NCBI GenBank assembly: GCA_027622795.1 | Contig: JAQBZA010000243.1 | Location: 1 to 5,465, forward strand | Length of the DNA stretch: 5,465 bases | Source: Planctomycetota bacterium | GTDB taxonomy: Bacteria > Planctomycetota > Planctomycetia > Pirellulales > UBA1268 | Direction: 5' to 3' | Shown here: one piece after another, positions 1 through 5,465 of the stretch | Layout of the letters: every line of letters starts with the position of its first letter | Numbering within the stretch: position 1 is the first letter of the stretch | The notes under the pieces: generated by a model | Databases searched by the model: none | Told to the model about the DNA's origin: nothing | What the model saw: only the letters and a program-made list of their open reading frames with translations | Position numbers and translations under genes: made by a program

Positions 1-65
1 TCACGGGCAGCTTTGATGTCGGTGGGGGCGAAATGCTTGGCGAGTCGTTTCTCGAGGGATGTCAT
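1..65 (-). CDS. 5' end of an unidentified protein gene, cut by the left edge
   Basis: Reading the minus strand from an ATG at 65-63 gives an open frame of 21 full codons to the window edge, beginning M-T-S-L-E-K-R-L-A-K-H-F-A-P. Most third codon positions are G or C, as in the other genes here, and the peptide looks like a soluble, charged N-terminus with no signal peptide. There is no clear Shine-Dalgarno sequence; the bases upstream of the ATG are C-rich. The gene is divergent from the nucleotidyltransferase gene, leaving a 151-bp spacer (66-216) that would hold both promoters, although I recognise no promoter in it. I do not recognise the protein and too little is visible to assign a function. 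A longer overlapping minus-strand frame covering the same bases is less likely, because it is mainly the shadow of the nucleotidyltransferase gene. Confidence 0.42.
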   Translation of the reverse strand, partial: MTSLEKRLAKHFAPTDIKAAR

Positions 66-216
66 GCGTGGGGATAAATGGGGATGATGAATGGATGGCT
101 GGCGCGAAACACGCCAGTGTATCCGCCCGGGCGGGTTTGATCGACAGGCACGGCGATTTTGCGTGCCCGCGGGAGACCGTGGTACATTTGGACAGGCGTC
201 GGCACGAGAGTGATCC

Positions 217-804
217 ATGATTGAATACGACGGGCTTCTGGCACTCGACCGGATGGAGCGGGCCGTGGAAAGGGTGCGCGGCAGACTTCTGCGATCCACC
301 GCGGCACTCGAAGCCGCGGGGGTTCCCTACGCCGTGGTCGGCGGCAACGCCGTGATGGCCTGGGTGGAGCAGGCTGACGAGGCGGCCGTGCGATTCACGC
401 AAGACGTCGATCTCGTCCTCCGTCGCGAGGATCTCGACCGAGCCCGTGAGGCGTTGTCCAAGGCGGGATTCGTGTACCGGCGAGCCGCCGGGATCGAGAT
501 GTTTCTCGACGGGCCCGGAGCGAAAGCCCGCGACGCGGTCCATGTGATCTTCGCGGGCGAGAAGGTTCGCCCGGAATACCTGACTCCGGTGCCCGACGTT
601 GCTGAGTCGGTCTCGTTCAAGTCGTACCGAGTCCTCGCGCTCGAGGCGGTCGTGCGGATGAAACTGACCTCCTACCGCGACAAGGACAAGATGCACGTCC
701 GCGACATGATTGGCGTCGGCCTCGTGGATGCCGCCTGGCCGGCCCGGTATCCGCCCGAACTGGCCGCCCGCCTCCAGCACCTGCTCGACACACCTGACGG
801 CTAG
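217..804 (+). CDS. Stand-alone nucleotidyltransferase-fold protein (MNT/AbiEii-like)
   Basis: A 195-residue cytoplasmic protein with the signature of the DNA polymerase beta-like nucleotidyltransferase fold. After an N-terminal helical stretch comes V-V-G-G-N-A-V (Gly42-Gly43), then T-Q-D-V-D-L-V-L, in which Asp63 and Asp65 are the likely metal-binding carboxylates. A third candidate carboxylate is Asp106 in R-D-A-V-H-V-I-F. A later segment, K-L-T-S-Y-R-D-K-D-K (149-158) followed by R-D, resembles the conserved Lys/Asp region of AbiEii-type and related proteins. Family members transfer a nucleotide to a protein, RNA or small molecule; the target here is unknown. The start is supported by a weak GAGAG six bases upstream. 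No HEPN or AbiEi-like partner is visible within the window, so a toxin-antitoxin role is only a possibility. The fold assignment is firm; the activity is not. Confidence 0.85.
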   Translation: MIEYDGLLALDRMERAVERVRGRLLRSTAALEAAGVPYAVVGGNAVMAWVEQADEAAVRFTQDVDLVLRREDLDRAREALSKAGFVYRRAAGIEMFLDGPGAKARDAVHVIFAGEKVRPEYLTPVPDVAESVSFKSYRVLALEAVVRMKLTSYRDKDKMHVRDMIGVGLVDAAWPARYPPELAARLQHLLDTPDG

Positions 805-1360
805 AGCGCATCCATCCTATGTGTATCGCTGGCTCGGGGGCGGCAAAAGTCGCCGCTTCGCGGTCTTTCAGATTCTCGCGGGCGAGGATACGCCCAATGC
901 TCGTCGAGCGTTCGCCGACCCTCGAGCCTACCTTTTCTGGATTGCCACATCGTCGCTATAGCTAACCTGGGGCCTACCCATCGACTGGGGCGAGCTCGTG
1001 CAGGTCCATGACCACCATGAAGTCTATGAAGCGTCGGATAGACAAGCTGCCCGTGATCGACATCCGCGGCCTGTGACTCCCTGCGGACGCGAGGCATCAA
1101 CGAAGCCGCCAGGCGGCCGGACTCGGAGAGACTCCGCGCCGAAAGTAAGAAAAACGCCACGCAAGCGGGTAGGGCAGGCGCTCCGGGTGCCGCTGTTGGG
1201 TGCCGGGGAACGCCGCACCTGCCTCCCCAGCCACCCATCAACTCGAAAATGACCGCGAACATTTTTGCAGAAGTGCCATTGACCGGACTATCTTTCTATT
1301 TCCGCTCGGTGGAAGGCATACCGCAGCGGCAAGCGACCACGATACCAAGGGAGAGCGGCC
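805..1360. other. Gene-free stretch between the nucleotidyltransferase and sulfatase genes
   Basis: About 556 bases in which I can support no gene. All six frames are open only in short arginine- and proline-rich stretches typical of random GC-rich DNA. A 22-codon frame from 1008 to 1076 (M-T-T-M-K-S-M-K-R-R) has no ribosome binding site or recognisable family. A small GC hairpin is possible at 840-856 (GCGGC and GCCGC arms, 7-base loop), but no T-run follows, so it is not a good intrinsic terminator. TTGACC at 1279-1284 resembles a -35 box but has no matching -10 at normal spacing. The last part presumably carries the sulfatase promoter and leader. Confidence 0.6.
1347..1353 (+). promoter_or_regulatory. 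Ribosome binding site of the sulfatase gene
   Basis: AAGGGAG, a close match to the Shine-Dalgarno consensus, ends seven bases before the ATG at 1361. It supports that start over the in-frame TTG at 1421, which would remove the basic N-terminal part of the signal peptide. Confidence 0.7.
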
Positions 1361-2911
1361 ATGCGTCCTGATCGACGGGGAAGGGAGGTTCGGGGCTGTC
1401 AGGTCGCGCCGAGGTCACGCTTGGTCGCTGCGTCGCTTGTGCTGACCTACCTTCTGGGAGCGGCCTGGCTCTCGCCCCCATCGGCTGCAGCAGCGGCTCC
1501 GGGGAACGTTCTCTGGATCTACCTGGAGGACGTGAGCGGCTGGTTCGGCTGCTATGGGGAGACCCTCATTCAGACGCCTCACATCGACCGCTTGGCCCGC
1601 GAGGGAACCAGATTTACCCGTTTCTACACGACCGCTGGTGTCTGCTCGGCGACCCGCTCGGCCGTCGTGCTGGGGGCGATGCAGACGTCGTTCGGCGTCC
1701 ACCATCACCGCAGTTCACGAAACAACGCGGTGGGGACGAAGCATGACGGAATCGGCATGATTCACCTGCCGCCGGGCGTCGTGCCACTGCCCCAGTTCTG
1801 CCGCGATCGGGGCATCTACACCTTCAACGAAGGCGGCAAGGACGACTACAACTTCGTGTTCGACCTTGTGTCTCTGTACGACTTCTGCCCGACGGGCAAG
1901 GGCTGGGGGCCGCCGCTCACGGTGGCGGGAGACTGCTGGCGCGATCGGAGGGAAGGCCAGCCCTTCTTCGGACAGGTGCAGCTCGCCGGAGGCAAATATG
2001 GCCGAGGCCGTCGGGCCGCACCCGCCAAGCCGACGGTGGATCGACAGCAGGTGCCGATCCCCCCCTACTATCCGGATATTCCCGAGGTGCGTGAGTGGAT
2101 CGGGTATCACTACGACTGCCTGGTGAAGACCGACGAACAGGTGGGCGAGATCATCGGGGCGCTCGAGCGGGATGGGCTCTACGACAGCACGACGATCATC
2201 CTGTTTTCAGACCACGGCCACGGCCTGCATCGCCACAAGCAGTTCCTCTACGAGGGCGGAATTCACATGCCGCTGATCATTCGTGGTACGGGCATTCGGG
2301 CCGATGCGGTCCGCGACGATCTGGTCTCCTCGATCGACATCGCACCGACCACCCTGGGACGGCTTGGGCTGCCGACACCCGTTTACATGGAGGGCCGCGA
2401 TGTTCTGGCTCCGGATCACGAACCGCGGACGCACGTCATGGCGGCCCGTGATCGCTGCGACTACACCATCGAGAAGATTCGGGCCGTGGTGACACACCGC
2501 TACAAGTACCTGCGGAACGGCCTGACCGATCGGCCGTATATGCAGCCGAGCTACAAGGACCCCTGGCCCGTCTCGATTCGGTTTCGGGAGATGATGGCGG
2601 CGGGGGCAATGAACGACGTGCAGCAGATCTTTTTCGGAGCCGGGAAACCCGCCGAGGAGTTGTACGATCTCGATCACGACCCGCATGAAATCCACAATCT
2701 CGCCCAGGATCCTCGGCATGCTGCCGCGCTGGAGGACCATCGGCGGCTGTTGGACCAGTGGATTACTGAGACGTCAGATCAGGGACAGCAGCCCGAATCA
2801 GACGCAGGGCTGATTCAGGTTCTCTACGAGTGGGGCGACAAGTGCGTCAATCCCGAGTACGAACCGCTCCGAGGCCTCATCGAGGCCGTTCCTCGGAAGG
2901 CTAAAGGCTAG
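1361..2911 (+). CDS. Secreted type I sulfatase, SGSH-like, with C-S-A-T-R active-site motif
   Basis: A 516-residue arylsulfatase-superfamily enzyme expected to hydrolyse sulfate esters or N-sulfates on carbohydrates outside the cytoplasm. A basic N-region (about 1-20), a hydrophobic core (21-38) and an Ala-rich segment ending near 46 look like a signal peptide. The sulfatase domain starts at Asn49; Glu56-Asp57 are at the first metal-binding site. Cys95-Ser-Ala-Thr-Arg99 is the formylglycine motif, followed by V-H-H-H-R. Lys160 in G-G-K-D-D-Y-N-F and Asp284-His285 in F-S-D-H-G are further active-site candidates, with Lys293 before Y-E-G-G. The C-terminal part has R-Y-K-Y-L-R-N and E-E-L-Y-D-L-D-H-D-P-H-E, typical of SGSH-like sulfatases. 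Two oddities: alanine replaces the proline of C-x-P-x-R, and G-G-K follows P-F-F where many sulfatases have Pro-His. The family assignment is secure; the substrate is unknown. Confidence 0.93.
   Translation: MRPDRRGREVRGCQVAPRSRLVAASLVLTYLLGAAWLSPPSAAAAAPGNVLWIYLEDVSGWFGCYGETLIQTPHIDRLAREGTRFTRFYTTAGVCSATRSAVVLGAMQTSFGVHHHRSSRNNAVGTKHDGIGMIHLPPGVVPLPQFCRDRGIYTFNEGGKDDYNFVFDLVSLYDFCPTGKGWGPPLTVAGDCWRDRREGQPFFGQVQLAGGKYGRGRRAAPAKPTVDRQQVPIPPYYPDIPEVREWIGYHYDCLVKTDEQVGEIIGALERDGLYDSTTIILFSDHGHGLHRHKQFLYEGGIHMPLIIRGTGIRADAVRDDLVSSIDIAPTTLGRLGLPTPVYMEGRDVLAPDHEPRTHVMAARDRCDYTIEKIRAVVTHRYKYLRNGLTDRPYMQPSYKDPWPVSIRFREMMAAGAMNDVQQIFFGAGKPAEELYDLDHDPHEIHNLAQDPRHAAALEDHRRLLDQWITETSDQGQQPESDAGLIQVLYEWGDKCVNPEYEPLRGLIEAVPRKAKG
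1418..1500 (+). other. Signal peptide core and probable cleavage region of the sulfatase
   Basis: Codons 20-46 encode a hydrophobic helix (L-V-A-A-S-L-V-L-T-Y-L-L-G-A-A-W-L) followed by S-P-P and a run of alanines ending just before P-G-N. This fits a Sec/SPase I signal with cleavage near residue 46. No lipobox cysteine is present, so a lipoprotein is unlikely. The exact site is inferred. Confidence 0.6.
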
Positions 2912-3142
2912 CCCGGCCAATGGTACTTCCGCAGTGGTCTCCCTGAATCTCCCCAGCCTCAAGAAAATATCCCCCAAGACGCCCACGGCCCTGATTCACA
3001 AAGAGGACATCGAGATACCCGTCGCGTCGTCCTCACGCCCCCACCGCCGCCGTTTCTGTCACGTTTCCCGCCGCCTCTGCACAAGCATCCGCAGCGCCAG
3101 CGTCCTAAAGTCTCGGAATCCATCCCCTGGAAACCGCAGACC
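2912..3142. other. 231-bp spacer, C-rich, upstream of the TIM-barrel gene
   Basis: No gene is supported here. A 70-codon GTG frame (2934-3146) overlaps the next ATG as ATGA, but it has no ribosome binding site and an unstructured, composition-driven sequence. The plus strand is rich in C and short pyrimidine runs (about 3030-3085). I see no inverted repeat with a T-tract after the sulfatase stop; GGCTAGCC at 2906-2913 is only a short palindrome around the stop codon. The spacer could hold a separate promoter or be a leader within one transcript. Confidence 0.5.
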
Positions 3143-4012
3143 ATGAAAGTCGGCATCGACAGCTACTGCTACCATCGGTTCCTCGGCGACGTCTACCCGG
3201 AGCAGCAGCCACCGGCCACGCCCTTCACGATGGATCGGGTGATCGATCGGGCCCACGAACTTGGCTGCGAAGGGATCTCGCTCGAGTCGTGCTTCTTTCC
3301 AAGTTTCGATGCCGGCTACCTCGCCGACGTGCGGGTCCGGCTCGATGCCTACGGCTTTGATCGCGTCTATGCGTGGGGCCATCCGGACGGCCTCGAGGCG
3401 GGCGGGAATCGACAGGCCAAGGACGACATGATCCGCCATATCCATCATGCCAAGGCTGTCGGCGCGACGGTGATGCGGGTGGTCGGCAGCAGCTTCAGCT
3501 TCGTCCGTGATCCGCACGAGCCGCAGCTCCGGGTTCTCAGCGGCTGGTTCAAAGAGGCGGTACGGGTGGCCTCCGGTGAGGGCGTCTCCCTCGCCGTCGA
3601 AAATCATATCGACTACGACGCCGATGAGATCCTCTGGCTGATTGAGGAGGTCGATTCACCGTTTTTCGGTGTCAACCTCGACACGGCCAACTTCCTCCGC
3701 GTCCAAGACGATCCGGTCGAGGCCACCGAGAAGTTGGCGCCGTATGTGCTGGCCACCCACATCAAGGACATCGAGCCGGTGAAGGGCCGCAGTGTTCGCG
3801 CCTGGAACTACTTCGCCTGCGTGGCGGCCGGCGAGGGGCTCATTGAGATCGACAAGATCATCGCCATCCTATCCCGCGTGGGATATCGTGGGCTGCTGGC
3901 CTTCGAGGTGGACATGCCAGCCGCGCGGTGGCTCGGTCGCGAAGACGAGATGGTCGAGCGGAGCGTGGCGTATCTCAAGCGGCTGGCGGCCGGAGAGGCA
4001 ACGCATGCCTGA
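3143..4012 (+). CDS. Sugar phosphate isomerase/epimerase-like TIM-barrel protein (AP_endonuc_2 fold)
   Basis: A 289-residue cytoplasmic protein of the xylose isomerase-like TIM-barrel superfamily, which includes inosose dehydratases/isomerases, sugar epimerases and keto-sugar lyases. It starts M-K-V-G-I-D-S-Y-C-Y-H-R, a typical first strand, which supports the ATG at 3143 despite only a weak upstream purine stretch. Likely metal ligands fall at strand ends: Glu153 in V-E-N-H, Asp180 in V-N-L-D-T-A-N, His206 in T-H-I-K-D and Glu255 in A-F-E-V-D. A-G-E-G-L-I-E-I-D (229-237) and G-Y-R-G-L-L-A-F-E are also characteristic. The length is normal for the family and the active site looks intact. Its end overlaps the start of the oxidoreductase gene, so the two are probably translated from one message. 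The pairing suggests sequential steps on an oxidised sugar or cyclitol, but the exact reaction cannot be told from sequence. Confidence 0.9.
   Translation: MKVGIDSYCYHRFLGDVYPEQQPPATPFTMDRVIDRAHELGCEGISLESCFFPSFDAGYLADVRVRLDAYGFDRVYAWGHPDGLEAGGNRQAKDDMIRHIHHAKAVGATVMRVVGSSFSFVRDPHEPQLRVLSGWFKEAVRVASGEGVSLAVENHIDYDADEILWLIEEVDSPFFGVNLDTANFLRVQDDPVEATEKLAPYVLATHIKDIEPVKGRSVRAWNYFACVAAGEGLIEIDKIIAILSRVGYRGLLAFEVDMPAARWLGREDEMVERSVAYLKRLAAGEATHA
3992..3998 (+). promoter_or_regulatory. Ribosome binding site of the oxidoreductase gene, inside the preceding gene
   Basis: GGAGAGG ends six bases before the ATG at 4005 and lies within the last codons of the TIM-barrel gene. It identifies 4005 as the true start of the oxidoreductase and argues against a start further upstream in the other frame (for example 3928), which would read antisense-like Arg-rich sequence out of frame within the TIM-barrel gene. 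Confidence 0.65.
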
Positions 4013-5184
4013 AGCATCTCCGCTGCGGATCGGGATCGCCGGCACCAAATTCATGGGTCGGGCCCACTCCAACGCTTGGCTCCAGGCCCCGCGGTTCTTC
4101 GATCTGCCGAGGCCGATCGAGCTGCGGGCTGCCTGCGGAGGAATTCGCCCGCCGCTGGGGCTGGCAGAGCGTGGAGAGTGACTGGCGGGCACTCGTGGCC
4201 CGTGACGATATCGACGTGATTGATGTCTGCGTGCCGCAGGCACTGCACGCCACGGTTGCGATTGCCGCGGCGGAGGCGGGCAAGCATGTGTTGTGCGAGA
4301 AGCCGCTGGCACTGAACCAGGCCGACGCGAAGGCGATGCTGGCGGCTGTGCGGCAGGCTGGCGTCCGCCATTGTGTAAACCACAACTACCGGCGGGTTCC
4401 CGCTATCCAACTGGCGAAGCAGTTGATCGACGAGGGGAGGATCGGTCGCATCTTCCACTGGCGGGCTACGTATCAGCAGGACTGGATTATCGATCCTGAG
4501 TTTCCGCTCACCTGGCACCTGCAGCGGGAACACGCCGGCTCGGGTCCACACGGTGACCTCAACTCGCACAGCGTCGACCTCGCCCATTTTCTCGCGGGCA
4601 GGATCGAGACCGTGTCGTGCCTGACCGCGAGCTTCATCGACCAACGGCCGCTGCCAGGTGTTGGAGCGGCAACCTTCGCGGCAGGCGCACAGGCAGATTC
4701 TCCAGTCTGCGGAAAGGTGACGGTGGAAGACGCTTCCCTGATGCACGTGCGGTTTGCCAACGGCGCGATCGGCTCCTTTGAGGCCACCCGCTTCGCCGCC
4801 GGCCGCAAGAATCGCAACCGCTTCGAGATCTACGGCAGCGAGGGCAGCCTCGCCTTCGACCTCAAGCGGATGAATGAACTGGAGCTTTACTCGCGGAACG
4901 ATCCCGAGCATATCCGCGGCTTCCGCACGATCCTCGTCACCGAAGCCTGCCATCCCTACGTCGGCCGCTGGTGGCCGCCGGGGCACACGATCGGCTACGA
5001 GCACACGTTCATACACACCGTCGCCGACTTCGTGACGGCGATTCACACGGGCGGGGCCATCCACCCCGACTTCAGCGACGGTCTGCGGGTCATCGCCGTG
5101 CTCGAGGCCGCCCTCGAGTCGGCGGCCAGCGGCCGGCAGATCAAGGTTTCGTCCATTCATTCCCCTGAAGGAGTTTCATCATGA
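4005..5184 (+). pseudogene. Gfo/Idh/MocA family NAD(P)-dependent oxidoreductase, frameshifted
   Basis: The family oxidises sugars, cyclitols or their glycosides. From the ATG at 4005 (overlapping the previous stop by 8 bases) one frame encodes M-P-E-A-S-P-L-R-I-G-I-A-G-T-K-F-M-G-R-A-H, the Rossmann dinucleotide-binding start, and on to R-A-A-C-G; it then degenerates and stops at 4179-4181. The homologous continuation, E-E-F-A-R-R-W-G-W, is in the +1 frame from about 4138 and stays open to 5184. That frame holds D-D-I-D-V-I-D-V, E-K-P (4297-4305), N-Y-R-R-V-P, and G-D-L-N-S-H with catalytic Asp (4555) and His (4567). The frame switch lies near 4132-4141. Family members usually have about eight residues between the C-G and the F-A, of which only about two remain, so a small deletion is more likely than one added base. 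Reading across it gives about 392 residues. A real lesion is favoured, but a sequence error is possible. Confidence 0.85.
5168..5173 (+). promoter_or_regulatory. Ribosome binding site of the PhyH-like dioxygenase gene
   Basis: AAGGAG, a full core Shine-Dalgarno match, lies seven bases before the ATG at 5181 and inside the last codons of the oxidoreductase. It is the strongest such site in the window, so this gene can initiate on its own even if translation of the upstream gene terminates early. Confidence 0.75.
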
Positions 5185-5465
5185 CCCCGAGGCAGCAGCA
5201 GTTTGCCCGCGACGGATTCGTGCTCGAGCGGGTGCTCACCGACGCCCAGGCCGAGGACTTCCGCCGTCTGATGGCGGAGCTGCTCGACCCGACTCAGAAG
5301 ACGGCATCAAGCGAAGTCGCCTGCTCGTCGATGCAGCATCTCGGCGATCCACTCGAGTCGTTTGGCACCCACGCGAAGCAGTACTACATCCACATGCTCG
5401 GCACGCCGCGGGCCACGTCGATCCTGCACGCCTATCACATTCCCGCGGTGCTCGAGATCGTGGAG
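5181..5465 (+). CDS. Phytanoyl-CoA dioxygenase (PhyH)-like protein, N-terminal part only
   Basis: The frame opens at 5181 and runs 95 codons to the window edge. It begins M-T-P-R-Q-Q-Q-F-A-R-D-G-F-V-L-E-R-V-L-T; the F-x-x-D-G-F-V followed by a Leu-Thr and a helix rich in acidic residues is the usual N-terminus of PhyH-type Fe(II)/2-oxoglutarate dioxygenases. The iron-binding His-x-Asp and distal His lie beyond the edge, so catalytic competence cannot be judged. The start codon overlaps the oxidoreductase stop as ATGA, which suggests translational coupling. PhyH-like proteins often accompany Gfo/Idh/MocA and TIM-barrel genes in planctomycetes. The family call rests on a short N-terminal pattern; another protein with a similar helical start cannot be excluded. 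No signal peptide is seen, so it is probably cytoplasmic. Confidence 0.68.
   Translation, partial: MTPRQQQFARDGFVLERVLTDAQAEDFRRLMAELLDPTQKTASSEVACSSMQHLGDPLESFGTHAKQYYIHMLGTPRATSILHAYHIPAVLEIVE

Noticed and set aside
1..780. A 259-codon minus-strand open frame across the nucleotidyltransferase gene
   Set aside because: It is the antisense shadow of a clear family gene, and its sequence is His-, Arg- and Gly-rich with no recognisable domain.
840..856. GC hairpin after the nucleotidyltransferase gene as a terminator
   Set aside because: The stem is only five pairs and no T-run follows.
1105..1117. Inverted repeat GCCGCC-A-GGCGGC
   Set aside because: The single-base centre cannot form a full stem-loop, and no conserved context or T-run supports a function.
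1185..1205. Direct repeat GGGTGCCG (1185-1192 and 1198-1205)
   Set aside because: Eight-base repeats are expected by chance in GC-rich DNA, and nothing else suggests an operator or iteron.
1279..1284. TTGACC as a -35 box for the sulfatase gene
   Set aside because: No -10-like hexamer lies 16-18 bases downstream; TCTATT at 1295-1300 is too close.
2934..3146. A 70-codon GTG-start frame overlapping the TIM-barrel start as ATGA
   Set aside because: It has no ribosome binding site, no domain, and a composition expected from the C-rich spacer.
3928..4137. Upstream extension of the downstream oxidoreductase frame to an ATG at 3928
   Set aside because: This part reads through the TIM-barrel gene in the wrong frame and is Arg/Gly-rich; the true N-terminus with the glycine motif is in the frame starting at 4005.
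4051..5160. A 369-codon minus-strand open frame opposite the oxidoreductase
   Set aside because: It mirrors the codon bias of the plus-strand gene, which carries clear Gfo/Idh/MocA motifs; the minus product has none.

Overview
This is a GC-rich bacterial window with dense, mostly plus-strand genes. The sequence suggests a planctomycete (Pirellulales-like): a secreted SGSH-type sulfatase lies beside an AP_endonuc_2 TIM-barrel enzyme, a Gfo/Idh/MocA oxidoreductase and a PhyH-like dioxygenase, a combination these bacteria carry in many copies. This assignment is inference from gene content, not from a marker gene.

Layout. Positions 1-65 hold the 5' end of an unidentified minus-strand gene. A divergent stand-alone nucleotidyltransferase-fold protein follows (217-804). 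Positions 805-1360 contain no gene I can support. A secreted sulfatase (1361-2911) has a good ribosome binding site, a signal peptide and an unusual formylglycine motif (C-S-A-T-R). After a 231-bp gap comes a tightly packed set: a TIM-barrel sugar isomerase/epimerase-like protein (3143-4012), a Gfo/Idh/MocA oxidoreductase starting inside its stop region (4005-5184), and a PhyH-like dioxygenase (5181 to beyond the right edge) joined by an ATGA overlap.

The oxidoreductase is broken. Its Rossmann N-terminus (from 4005) is in one frame and stops at 4181. The rest of the protein, including the EKP motif and catalytic D/H, is in the +1 frame and runs to 5184. The switch lies near 4132-4141, where several residues usual for the family also seem to be missing.

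How the genes may work together (inference). The sulfatase would remove sulfate from an extracytoplasmic carbohydrate. The dehydrogenase and TIM-barrel enzyme could then oxidise and isomerise or cleave a sugar or cyclitol in the cytoplasm, with the dioxygenase as an accessory oxygenase. The substrate cannot be read from the sequence. I found no RNA gene, CRISPR array, insertion sequence or convincing terminator.
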